Origin: JBFHRB01 sp041591915
GTDB taxonomy: Bacteria > Actinomycetota > Nitriliruptoria > Nitriliruptorales > Nitriliruptoraceae
Direction: 5' to 3'
DNA length: 22,567 nucleotides
Assembly (NCBI GenBank): GCA_041591915.1
Contig: JBFHRB010000016.1
Location: forward strand, 1 to 22,567
Positions 1 to 7,475 of this stretch are shown piece by piece. The notes beneath the pieces are model-generated. The model made no database searches. It was not told the origin of the DNA and saw only the letters and a program-made list of their open reading frames with translations. Both the position numbers and the translations under genes were made by a program. Positions within the stretch are counted from its first letter, which is position 1, and the number at the start of each line of letters is the position of its first letter.

Positions 1-253
1 CGAGGTAGTCGCGCACGTCCTGGCAGTGGCGTTCGAGCCGCTGCTGCGCGTCGATCTGCTGGGCCTGCAGGCGGGGCATGTCGAGGGTCGGCTCGTCACC
101 CAGCGGCACGGCGAGCGCGTCGGCGAGCGAGTGGGCGGGGTCGGTGGACGTGACCAGCACGCGCTTGCCAGCCCTGGCAGCGCGCACGGCGGTGGCCGCG
201 GCGACGGTGGTCTTTCCGACGCCGCCCTTGCCCGTGTAGAGCAGGATGCGCAC
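1..253 (-). CDS. ArsA/Get3-family ATPase, N-terminal part (runs off window)
   Basis: Only the first 84 codons are present, read leftward from a GTG at 253-251. The N-terminus has the deviant Walker A loop GKGGVGKTT at about residues 8-16, and a switch-like motif TDPAHSLADAL follows near residue 41. Both are typical of the anion-transporting ATPase family (ArsA, Get3/TRC40). Known members are cytosolic ATPase dimers that drive arsenite export or target tail-anchored membrane proteins. Actinobacterial members mostly have no assigned substrate, so I do not claim arsenic resistance. It is the last visible gene of the operon starting at 3309, 43 bases after the zinc-ribbon membrane protein. A purine-rich AGGGG lies 5 bases before the GTG. 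The family call is firm. The cargo is unknown, and the catalytic second half cannot be seen. Confidence 0.85.
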   Translation of the reverse strand, partial: MRILLYTGKGGVGKTTVAAATAVRAARAGKRVLVTSTDPAHSLADALAVPLGDEPTLDMPRLQAQQIDAQQRLERHCQDVRDYL

Positions 254-296
254 GAGAGCCCCTGTTGATGACGGCGTGAGGCTACCGGAGGGGCTC

Positions 297-1280
297 TCAG
301 GCCCCCGCCGTCGAAGCCGTCCGGGGTGCGGTGACCGCGCCGTCCACGGGTTGCCATGCCGGCGCCTGCGACACCGGCTCCGGGGCCGGCGTCCCGAAGC
401 CCTGCGTCAGCACGATGCCCGTCCCGATCAGCATGACCAGCCCGACCACCCCCACGACCAGCCACAGGAACGCGCGTGCGTTGAGGAGTTCGGTGGTGCT
501 CCCCCGTCGCAGGCTGAGTGCGTCGATGGGTGACGTCAGCAGCAGGACGATCATGCCCAGCAGAAGCGGGAGTGCGACCGCCAGCGAGCCTGCGGACAGG
601 AGCAGGAGCGCACCGACGAACCAGAACACATAGGTGCCCGCGCGCACCGCGCCGGCAGCCGTGCGACCCAGGAGCATGTGGCCGAGTCCCGGCAGGGCCA
701 ACGACGCGAACAGGACGGACGCCTCCGTCTGGTTGGTCTTGACCGGTGCCTGCTCCGGGCCACGCGCGAGCTCGAGGCTGCGCGTCAGGGTCGTCCCACA
801 CGCCGGGCAGATCTCCTCGTCCATGGCGTTGAGCGCCTCACAGACCGTGCAGCGCCAGCGCAGGCCGTCGGGCGTCTTCACGAATCGCCCCCCGACGCCC
901 TGCCCGGTCCCGGGCGTCACCGCCTGGGATGGCGCGCGCTCCGCGGGCTCGGTGACGGGCGTCGGCGGCGTGGCGGGCGCCGGTGGAGCGGGAGCCTGCG
1001 CGGCCGGCGCCGGGGAGGTCGCCCCCGGCTGGGTGAACGCGCCGAGGTCGGGCAGCCCGGTCGGCTTACCCGACTCGGCTGCCTGCTCGGCGATCTCGCC
1101 CGGGCGCAGCGGCTGCAGGGGCTTCGCGACGAGCGAGCGGGTGTAGTCGTCGACCGTTGGCGTGTCAGGGCTCGCCGCCGGTGGGGGCGCCGGTGCGGGC
1201 GCCTCCTTCAGGCGTGCGTAGCACTGCGTGCACCACTCGGCCGAGTCCGGGTTGTGCGCCCCGCAGGTGGGGCACTTCAC
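297..1280 (-). CDS. Membrane protein with two zinc ribbons and a Pro/Ala linker
   Basis: A 327-residue protein starting at GTG 1280, which overlaps the stop of the SRPBCC gene in a GTGA junction, suggesting translational coupling. Residues 1-22 form a zinc ribbon (C3, C6, C17, C20). About 110 residues rich in Pro and Ala follow. A second ribbon (C144, C147, C158, C161) resembles a RanBP2-type finger. The last third is hydrophobic, with about three to four membrane segments (roughly 187-206, 215-232, 234-252 and 270-292). The ribbons are therefore probably cytosolic on a membrane-anchored body, although the topology is inferred. I do not recognise a named family and no enzymatic motif is visible. 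Its place just upstream of an ArsA/Get3-like ATPase makes a role as membrane partner or client possible, but that is speculation. Confidence 0.8.
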   Translation of the reverse strand: MKCPTCGAHNPDSAEWCTQCYARLKEAPAPAPPPAASPDTPTVDDYTRSLVAKPLQPLRPGEIAEQAAESGKPTGLPDLGAFTQPGATSPAPAAQAPAPPAPATPPTPVTEPAERAPSQAVTPGTGQGVGGRFVKTPDGLRWRCTVCEALNAMDEEICPACGTTLTRSLELARGPEQAPVKTNQTEASVLFASLALPGLGHMLLGRTAAGAVRAGTYVFWFVGALLLLSAGSLAVALPLLLGMIVLLLTSPIDALSLRRGSTTELLNARAFLWLVVGVVGLVMLIGTGIVLTQGFGTPAPEPVSQAPAWQPVDGAVTAPRTASTAGA

Positions 1281-1726
1281 GCCGGCAGCCCGGAGCGGCG
1301 ACGCGCGTCTGCCTGCAGCCGGTCCTTGAGACCCCAGGTGCCGGCGCGGAAGGAGGCCCGGTAGGCGGCGGCCACGGCGAGCGGCCGGCGCGCGTCGATC
1401 TGGGCGGTCACGAGGTGGTGCACGACGACACCGCTGTGGCCCTCCTCGAACCAGAACTCGGCCTCACCCTGGAGCTGGCCGGACAACGTGAGCTTGAAGC
1501 CCGCGTCGTGGCGATAGGCGTGCGGGGCGATCTCGAACCGCACGGCCGGCAGCCGGCCACGCCTCCGCATCGTGACGAGCCAGCGCTCGTCCTCGCCCTC
1601 CGCCGACCTCGCCGTCGTGCGGATCCCCGGCCACCAGGCGGCCCATCCGGCGATGTCGGTCAGGGTCGGGTAGACGTCGCGCACGGGGGCGCGGACGTAG
1701 GCATCATCGTCGACGAAGAGGTCCAT
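1277..1726 (-). CDS. SRPBCC-family (polyketide cyclase/START-like) protein
   Basis: A 149-residue protein starting at ATG 1726, 14 bases after the phosphatase stop and overlapping the next gene by four bases. The N-terminus (FVDDDAYVRAPVRDVYPTLT) followed by a Trp-rich GWAAWWPGI stretch is the typical opening of the SRPBCC/polyketide-cyclase fold. Alternating beta strands and a C-terminal helix (LAVAAAYRASFRAGTWGLKDRL) complete it, and the length is usual for a single-domain member. These proteins bind hydrophobic ligands in a deep cavity, and the ligand cannot be read from sequence. No signal peptide is present, so it should be cytosolic. As I recall, M. tuberculosis also has an SRPBCC gene (Rv2185c) directly beside an ArsA-like ATPase (Rv2184c), so the association looks conserved. 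Confidence 0.85.
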   Translation of the reverse strand: MDLFVDDDAYVRAPVRDVYPTLTDIAGWAAWWPGIRTTARSAEGEDERWLVTMRRRGRLPAVRFEIAPHAYRHDAGFKLTLSGQLQGEAEFWFEEGHSGVVVHHLVTAQIDARRPLAVAAAYRASFRAGTWGLKDRLQADARRRSGLPA

Positions 1727-1740
1727 CGCGGCAATCGTAC

Positions 1741-3309
1741 TCAGGCCGCCTCGTCGCGGCCGCGGACGAGGCCGGCCGTGAGCAGTGCCAGGAACCCGAG
1801 CAGGGCGAGTCCCCCACCCGTTGCGGGCATGTTCGGCGTCTGGTCCGCGCCGACGGCCGGGCTGGGGCTCGGCGCCGGCGTGGGCGAGGGCGCGACCGCC
1901 GGGGCGGCGCACGCGGGCGCCGGCTGGCGGGAGAACGCCTCCGTGAGCACGCGGCCCTGCCACTGGGCCGCACCACCAGCCGCGAGGCCCGGGTCGGCGA
2001 TCCCCATGAGCCAGCCGATCGTGGGGGCGATGTCGACCTGCTCGGACTGCTCGGTCAGGACGGTCGTGTCGCTGGCGAGGTCGATCGCGTCGGGATCGGA
2101 GGCCGGGATGCTCTGGGCGACCACGCCGTCCCAGCCCCCGGACACCAGCATCGTCGCGTGCCGGGTCACGACGTGGCCGTGGTTGCCGGGGATCGGGTTC
2201 GAGGACTGGGAGCCGATCTTCTTGCCGGGCTCGGTGTACGCGAAGATCTCCCCGGCGCGCGGGGTCTGGTGGAGGTTCCACTCCGGGTGGACCGAGGCGA
2301 GGTCGTTGCCGGGGTCGAGGGCGTTGGGCTCGCGGTAGAGGGCCTCGGCGATGCCGTCCAGTGCGGTGATCGTCGCGCGCGCCTGGGCGAGGAGCTGGTC
2401 GGCGTCCGCGGCGTCGGGGTCCTGCAGGTAGACGAGGGCGGCGCCGCCGTTCTCGCTGACGAAGAACCTGCCGGCGGTCGCCGGGTCGGCCTCGAGCGCG
2501 CCCGCGACGTTGACCGCCGTGCTGGGATCGATCGGGACCGACCAGTCCATCGAGTGGTCGGACGCGATGATGAGGACCGTGTCCTCCCAGACGCCCAGGC
2601 TCTGGAGTCGACCGACGAACGTCTGCAGCAGGCCGTCGGTCTGCTGCAGGGCGGCACGCTGCTCGGCGGGGAAGCCGCTGGCGCCGGAGACGTCGATGTG
2701 GCCGGCCCGGTCCACGTCGCCGAGGTTGGCGAAGATCGCCGCGGGAACCTCGTTCTCGAGCTCGGACATCATGAAGCCCACGGTCGACGTGTCGGGGGCG
2801 TGCCCGGACCCGGGGATGTTGAAGTTCGACTGGGGGAAGTCGGCGTCCGACTCGCCGCCGTTGAGGCCGTCGAACACGCGCCAGACGTACTCCTTGGAGT
2901 AGCTCGTGACGGTCCGCAGGTCCGGGCACTGCGCCTCGATCGCCGCGATGAACGAGGTCGCCTGCAGGTTCGCGGGATCACCGAGGTCGGGGTCGGCCTC
3001 GGTGTTGTCCCCGACGTTGGCGCGCCCACCGTTGCCCGGGATGCCGTTCACGCCCGGGTAGGTCCCGGTGCCCATCGCGACGTGGTTGGGCAGGGTCTCC
3101 GAGGCCATGACCGCGCGGTGCTGCTCGTACCACGTGCCCGTGTCCTTCAGCGACTGCAGGGTCGGCGTGTCGGTCCCGACCTGCGACGGGTGGAGGGAGT
3201 CGATGGTGATCAGGTACACGTTGACCGCGTCGGGTTCCTGTGCACCGACCGGCAGCACCAGCCCTGCGGCAGCCACGACGGCCAGGAGGAACACTGCACT
3301 GCGCTTCAC
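1741..3309 (-). CDS. Secreted alkaline phosphatase-superfamily hydrolase (phosphodiesterase/NPP type), sortase-like tail
   Basis: A 522-residue protein from GTG 3309, with an AGGGG ribosome site about 8 bases upstream. Residues 1-24 form a signal peptide (KRSAVFLLAVVAAAGLVLPVGA). Active-site features fit the type I phosphodiesterase/nucleotide pyrophosphatase group: D37 in ITIDSLHP, probable nucleophile T72 in ETLPNHVAMGTGTYP, D200 and H204, D251-H252 in ASDHSM, and a later His in NHGHVVTRH (376-384). After a Pro/Ser spacer comes MPATG (494-498), a hydrophobic stretch and a charged end (VRGRDEAA). That is the layout of a sortase-anchored wall protein, with Met in place of the usual Leu. It probably cleaves a phosphomonoester or phosphodiester outside the membrane, substrate unknown. 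It is the first gene of the leftward operon and diverges from the rhomboid gene. Confidence 0.88.
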   Translation of the reverse strand: MKRSAVFLLAVVAAAGLVLPVGAQEPDAVNVYLITIDSLHPSQVGTDTPTLQSLKDTGTWYEQHRAVMASETLPNHVAMGTGTYPGVNGIPGNGGRANVGDNTEADPDLGDPANLQATSFIAAIEAQCPDLRTVTSYSKEYVWRVFDGLNGGESDADFPQSNFNIPGSGHAPDTSTVGFMMSELENEVPAAIFANLGDVDRAGHIDVSGASGFPAEQRAALQQTDGLLQTFVGRLQSLGVWEDTVLIIASDHSMDWSVPIDPSTAVNVAGALEADPATAGRFFVSENGGAALVYLQDPDAADADQLLAQARATITALDGIAEALYREPNALDPGNDLASVHPEWNLHQTPRAGEIFAYTEPGKKIGSQSSNPIPGNHGHVVTRHATMLVSGGWDGVVAQSIPASDPDAIDLASDTTVLTEQSEQVDIAPTIGWLMGIADPGLAAGGAAQWQGRVLTEAFSRQPAPACAAPAVAPSPTPAPSPSPAVGADQTPNMPATGGGLALLGFLALLTAGLVRGRDEAA

Positions 3310-3377
3310 CGTTGGACCCCTCGTCCTCCACCCGCGGCGATGCTACTGACCGCGACCACACGACCCGAGGAGGTCGC

Positions 3378-4172
3378 GTGCACCACGACCCGCCCGACGA
3401 GCCGTCACCGCTGCAGCGCGCGCCGGCATCGCCGCCCGTGCCTGCGACCGCCGGGTGGGGCGAACGGCTGCGCGAGGCGCCGGCCGTCTGGTCCCTCATC
3501 GGCCTGAACGTCCTCCTGCTGCTGTTCGTCGAGGCGGTCGGCGGCAGCAACGACCTTCGGACCATGCTCCGGTTCGGGGCGATGCCCAAGCCCCTGCCGG
3601 CGTCGGAGCTGTGGCGCTCCGTGACCTCGATGTTCCTGCACTTCGGGTTCATCCACCTCGCGTTCAACGTCTGGGCGCTCTACGTCTTCGGTCCCCTGTT
3701 CGAGCGGCTCGTCGGGTCGCGCCGCTTCCTGGCGCTGTACTTCGGTGCCGGGCTGGCCGGCTCCGCCGCGTCGGCGTCGTTCGCGCCCGCCGGCTCACTC
3801 TCGGCTGGGGCGTCCGGCGCGATCTTCGGGCTGCTCGGGGCGTTCCTGGTGCTCGGGGTCCGGCTGCGCGCCACGCCGGTCGGCAGGTCGTTCCTCCAAC
3901 AGGCCCTCTTCCTGCTCGCGATCAACGTCGCCCTCGGCCTCGGTGACTCGAGCATCGGCCTCGCCGCGCACCTCGGCGGTTTCGTGGGCGGAGCATTCAT
4001 CTACGGCGCCGACGCCGTCGTCGGCCGGCGTTCGATGACGGGCACGGGGCCGTACCAACCACCACCCCCCGGATCACCATTCGTGGGCGCGCTCGGTCCC
4101 ACGATCCACATCGCCGCGGCCGCGGTCGCACTGGGCTCCCTGGCCATCGTGGCCTCGACAGCGGTCGGCTGA
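3378..4172 (+). CDS. Rhomboid-family intramembrane serine protease
   Basis: A 264-residue membrane protein. I chose GTG 3378 because AGGAGG lies 4 bases upstream; longer in-frame starts would run into the divergent promoter region. A Pro-rich cytosolic N-terminus of about 35 residues is followed by six or more membrane segments. Rhomboid hallmarks are present: HLAFNVWAL (the HxxxN element), the nucleophile S146 in GASGAIFG and the catalytic H198 in AAHLGGFVGGAF. Such enzymes cleave transmembrane helices within the bilayer. The residues are intact, so it should be active. The caspase-like gene follows on the same strand 89 bases downstream and the two may be co-transcribed. The substrate cannot be inferred from sequence. 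Confidence 0.93.
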   Translation: MHHDPPDEPSPLQRAPASPPVPATAGWGERLREAPAVWSLIGLNVLLLLFVEAVGGSNDLRTMLRFGAMPKPLPASELWRSVTSMFLHFGFIHLAFNVWALYVFGPLFERLVGSRRFLALYFGAGLAGSAASASFAPAGSLSAGASGAIFGLLGAFLVLGVRLRATPVGRSFLQQALFLLAINVALGLGDSSIGLAAHLGGFVGGAFIYGADAVVGRRSMTGTGPYQPPPPGSPFVGALGPTIHIAAAAVALGSLAIVASTAVG

Positions 4173-4261
4173 ACCGCGCAACCCCGGCCTCCGCCGCTCG
4201 TTGGGAGCAGGAGAAGCCGGGCGCCCCGTCGAAGGCACCGGTGACACGACCGGAGCCCCCG

Positions 4262-5509
4262 ATGATCCCCCTCGAGCGCGTGCTGGCCGCCGCCTCGGCC
4301 ACGCTGCTCGCGCTCTCGGTCACGGTCGTCAGCAGTCGCACGGCACCGGTCCCGTCGCCCGAGATCGCCCAGGCCGCGCCAGCGGTGCTGCCCGAGCGGT
4401 CGCCATCGCCGCAGCCGCCGATCCCCTCCCCCTCCCCCTCGCCCTCGTCCTCGCCCTCCCACGCCGTGGCATCGCCCGCGCCGACCGTGCCGACGACGCC
4501 CACCACCGCCGCGCCGGCGCTCGCGAGCCCGGCCGGTGATGCGGAAGCGACGTCGAGCGCTCCCCGCCGATCCGGCGGCGGTTCGACGAGTCGCCCCGCG
4601 CCGGCACCCGCCCCTCCACCACCACCGTCCGATCCCGCGAGAGCCCGATTCGAGGAACGCTTCCCGGCGCAGGCCGTCGCGACCCAGGACGTCTACGAGC
4701 CGGCGACCACCCGCTGGGCGCTGCTCATCGGCATCAACGAGCACCAGGGGCGCACGCGCGACAACCTCACCGAGCGGCAGGACGCCGAGACGCTGCACGC
4801 CACGCTCCTCGCCAACGGCTGGCGCGAGGACCACATCGTCCTGCTGACCGACGAGGCGGCCACGCGCGAGAACATCGAGCAGGGCATCGCCTGGCTCGCA
4901 CGCAAGACCAACGCGCAGAGCGCGGCGATCTTCAGCTACGGCGGCCACACGAAGCAGTGGCACGGCGAGGACCGTGACGGGGACGGTGAGGTCACCGACG
5001 AGGCGCTTTGGCCGTCGGACAACGACCAGATCCTCGACAGCCACTTCGTCCGGATGATGGCAGACGTCCAGCCGGGCTCACTGTGGATCAACATCGGGGC
5101 CTGCGAGGCCGCAGGCTTCAACGACCCCGGCCTCGCTGGTCCAGGCCGGCTGCTGACCTTCTCGAGCGAGGAGGACGAGAAGAGCTACGAGGACCCTGCC
5201 GTCGACAACTCGGTCTACATGCAGTACCTCGCCGACGAGGCCCTGCGCGGTGGCCACGGCGACGCGAACGGTGACGGACGTGTGACCGTCGAGGAGGCGT
5301 TCCGGTACGCACAGCCGCGGGCCACGTCCCGGACGCAGGGCCAGCGCTACGGCGCGCAGCACCCGGTGATGGTCGACCAACTCGACGGCGACTTCACCCT
5401 CGTCCTGCCCCCGCCGCCACCGCGTCCGCGGCCGCGTCCGGAGCCGTCACCGAGCGAGCCGGGCTGTGGCCTGCCGATCTGTGGACGGACCGGTCAGCAC
5501 CAGGCCTGA
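4262..5509 (+). CDS. Secreted caspase-like (clan CD) cysteine peptidase with EF-hand-like calcium loops
   Basis: A 415-residue protein. ATG 4262 is preferred because GGAG lies 6 bases upstream and it puts the signal peptide (IPLERVLAAASATLLALSVTVVSS) at the very N-terminus; GTG 4241 in frame is the alternative. A Pro/Ser/Thr-rich linker (about 30-140) precedes the catalytic domain. That begins RWALLIGINEH and contains the DxETLHATL helix, catalytic H229 in FSYGGHT and catalytic C281 in IGACEAAGF, the His/Cys dyad of caspase-like peptidases (C14/C13 type). Two loops resemble EF-hands: DRDGDGEVTDE just after the His, and DANGDGRVTVEE, which fits the 12-residue consensus. Calcium dependence is inferred. 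The C-terminus is Pro/Arg-rich. Its stop abuts the stop of the convergent hydrolase with no spacer. Confidence 0.85.
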   Translation: MIPLERVLAAASATLLALSVTVVSSRTAPVPSPEIAQAAPAVLPERSPSPQPPIPSPSPSPSSSPSHAVASPAPTVPTTPTTAAPALASPAGDAEATSSAPRRSGGGSTSRPAPAPAPPPPPSDPARARFEERFPAQAVATQDVYEPATTRWALLIGINEHQGRTRDNLTERQDAETLHATLLANGWREDHIVLLTDEAATRENIEQGIAWLARKTNAQSAAIFSYGGHTKQWHGEDRDGDGEVTDEALWPSDNDQILDSHFVRMMADVQPGSLWINIGACEAAGFNDPGLAGPGRLLTFSSEEDEKSYEDPAVDNSVYMQYLADEALRGGHGDANGDGRVTVEEAFRYAQPRATSRTQGQRYGAQHPVMVDQLDGDFTLVLPPPPPRPRPRPEPSPSEPGCGLPICGRTGQHQA

Positions 5510-6307
5510 CTAGTCGTCGGAGCTCACGACGCGCTCGACGAACGCGTCGATGCGCTCCTGCAGCAGGGGTGCGTCCCAGTCGAGCGTCGCCACGTGGTAG
5601 CTCCGGGGCAGCTCGACCAGCTCGACGTCGGGCGTGCCGACGAGCTCGGGCAGCGCCTGCGCGTTCTCCGGCGGGACCGTGTGGTCCTGCGGTGCATAGG
5701 CCACCAGCATCGGGATCTCGAGGTCGAGCAGCCCGGCGCGGATCCGCGGGAGCTCGCGGATGAGCGACTGTGCAGCCTTCGCCGGCACCATCCCGTAGGC
5801 GTGCTCGTCCGCGCCCGGGCGAGCGATGTCGTCGCTGGGCAGCCCCGCCGCGTCGCGTGGCACCACGGGCAGGACGTACTGCAGCAGCGGGGCGACCTTC
5901 GCGATGGGCTGCGTCGGCGAGAGGATCTGGGGGTTGATCACGACGATGCCGCGGATCTTGTCCTGGCGCTTCGGGGTGATGTCGAGGGTGATCGTCCCAC
6001 CCATGGACAGGCCGATGACGATGACCGTGTCGCAGTCCGCGCTGAGCCGGTCGACCACGCGCTCGGCCTCGGCCCGCCAGTCGAGGTAGCGCGTCTTCGC
6101 CATGTCGCGCCAGTGCGTGCCGTGCCCCGGCAGGCGCGGAACCTCGACGCGGTAGCCCTTGGCCGCCAGCGCCTCGCCGACCGGGCGCGTGGAGTGCGGG
6201 TTGCCGGTGAAGCCGTGGATGACGGCGATGCCGATCCGGGCGTTGTCGCCCGAACCTGGCGCGGACCAGGCGTCGGCGCCGGGGATGACCGAGAACGTGG
6301 TGGCCAC
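5510..6307 (-). CDS. Alpha/beta hydrolase, carboxylesterase/monoacylglycerol lipase-like
   Basis: A 265-residue cytosolic enzyme. I placed the start at GTG 6307 because GGAGG lies 5 bases upstream; a longer ORF to 6361 would overlap pimB and add non-homologous residues. The triad is visible: S101 in GLSMGG, D208 in APQDHTVPP and H238 in RSYHVATLDWD. The oxyanion-hole region is IHGFTGNPHS, followed by RLPGHGTH. This pattern resembles the Est30-type carboxylesterases and bacterial monoglyceride lipases, which cleave short-to-medium acyl esters. It lies 46 bases downstream of pimB and is the last gene of the leftward run, so a link to lipid or glycolipid metabolism is plausible but not shown. 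Its stop is adjacent to that of the convergent caspase-like gene. Confidence 0.9.
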   Translation of the reverse strand: MATTFSVIPGADAWSAPGSGDNARIGIAVIHGFTGNPHSTRPVGEALAAKGYRVEVPRLPGHGTHWRDMAKTRYLDWRAEAERVVDRLSADCDTVIVIGLSMGGTITLDITPKRQDKIRGIVVINPQILSPTQPIAKVAPLLQYVLPVVPRDAAGLPSDDIARPGADEHAYGMVPAKAAQSLIRELPRIRAGLLDLEIPMLVAYAPQDHTVPPENAQALPELVGTPDVELVELPRSYHVATLDWDAPLLQERIDAFVERVVSSDD

Positions 6308-6353
6308 GTGTTCCTCCAGGAGGCAGGCGGGCGGCCGGGAAGGTAGCGGGCCC

Positions 6354-7475
6354 TCAGCCACCGACGTCCATCAGCAGGTCGCGGAAGCGCGCCGCCAGGT
6401 CGTCCCACGACCACGCCCCCGCCGACCACTCGCGCCCTGCGGCTCCGAGGCGGTCACGCAGGTCCCCGTCGCCCAGCAGGTCGTGCAGTCGTTCCGCGAT
6501 CTCGCCGACGTCACGTCCGTCGACGACGAAGCCCGTCTCACCGTCGCGTACGGCCTCGGGTGCGCCCCCGCTGCGCCCCGCGACGACCGGGACCCCGCAG
6601 GCACCAGCCTCGAGGTAGACGATCCCGAGCCCCTCGACGTCCAGTCCGGCGAGGCGCGTGCGGCACGGCATGGCGAACACGTCGAGGGCGGCGTAGGCCG
6701 CGGGCAGCTCCGCCCAGGAGACGGCGCCGACGACCTGGGCACGTGGCAGGCCCGTGGCCCGCGCCCGCAGCGAGGCCTCGGCGGGGCCGCCCCCGACGAT
6801 GACGAGGTGGGAATCGGGATGCCGAGGCGCCAGCCTCTCCCACGCGTCGAGGAGACGGTCCTGGCCCTTCCGCGGGACGAGCCGCGACACGCAACCGACG
6901 AGGAGCGCGTCGGGCGGTATCCCCCAGCGCTCGCGGAGAGGCCCACCGTCGACCGATGGGTGGAAGACCTCGGGATCCACGCCCGGCGGGAGCCGGTCGA
7001 GGCGGCACGCGACGTGCGGGCGCAGGGCGTCCTCGGTGAACGCCGTGATCGCGGTGGCGGCCGCCAGACCACGGGTCGCCCGACGGATCAGGTGGCCGCC
7101 GCCCGCCCGTGCGAGGCCCGCTTCGAGGCCGTGCGTGATGCCGACGACCGGCACGCCCGTGGCCTCGCCGATGGGGCCACCCAGCTCGCCCAGCGGCCAC
7201 GTCGCGCCGAGTACGACGACGTCCGCGTCGTGGCGACGGACGAGCTCGATGGCCTCTCGGCGCACGGCGGGTGTCGGCCAGACGCCCGAGCGCCGCCGCA
7301 GCACGGCGTACGGCTGGGCGGGGTCGTGCTCGGCCGCGCCGTCCTGGCCCGGACCGAGGACGAGTGACGTGCTCGGCGCAACGCGCACGAGGAGGTTGTG
7401 GACGAACTGCTGGATGCCGCCCGCGCGCGGCGGCAGGTCGTTGGTCACCCACAGGATCCGCGGCTCGGCGCTCAC
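6354..7475 (-). CDS. pimB: GT4-family glycosyltransferase, PimB-like mannosyltransferase
   Basis: A 373-residue GT-B glycosyltransferase from GTG 7475, overlapping the stop of the upstream lipoprotein gene in a GTGA junction. The N-terminal lobe opens with ILWVTNDLPPRAGGIQQFVHN, the signature of actinobacterial PimB. The donor-binding lobe has R198 and K203 (SRLVPRKGQ) and the EX7E motif E281-E289 in EGLGIVYLEAGACGVPVVAG, followed by SGGAPEAV. PimB transfers the second mannose from GDP-mannose to phosphatidylinositol monomannoside at the inner face of the membrane, an early step towards PIMs, lipomannan and lipoarabinomannan. Whether this lineage makes PIMs is not known from the window, and a related GT4 with another acceptor is possible. 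As I recall it, pimB (Rv2188c) occupies the equivalent place in M. tuberculosis. Confidence 0.82.
   Translation of the reverse strand: MSAEPRILWVTNDLPPRAGGIQQFVHNLLVRVAPSTSLVLGPGQDGAAEHDPAQPYAVLRRRSGVWPTPAVRREAIELVRRHDADVVVLGATWPLGELGGPIGEATGVPVVGITHGLEAGLARAGGGHLIRRATRGLAAATAITAFTEDALRPHVACRLDRLPPGVDPEVFHPSVDGGPLRERWGIPPDALLVGCVSRLVPRKGQDRLLDAWERLAPRHPDSHLVIVGGGPAEASLRARATGLPRAQVVGAVSWAELPAAYAALDVFAMPCRTRLAGLDVEGLGIVYLEAGACGVPVVAGRSGGAPEAVRDGETGFVVDGRDVGEIAERLHDLLGDGDLRDRLGAAGREWSAGAWSWDDLAARFRDLLMDVGG

Noticed and set aside
1..253. Arsenic-resistance function for the ArsA-like ATPase
   Set aside because: No ars genes are nearby, and most actinobacterial relatives are not linked to arsenic.
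3240..3377. N-terminal extension of the rhomboid protein
   Set aside because: It overlaps the start of the divergent phosphatase gene and lacks rhomboid-like residues; AGGAGG supports GTG 3378.
6308..6361. N-terminal extension of the alpha/beta hydrolase
   Set aside because: It would overlap pimB, and a GGAGG ribosome site points to GTG 6307.
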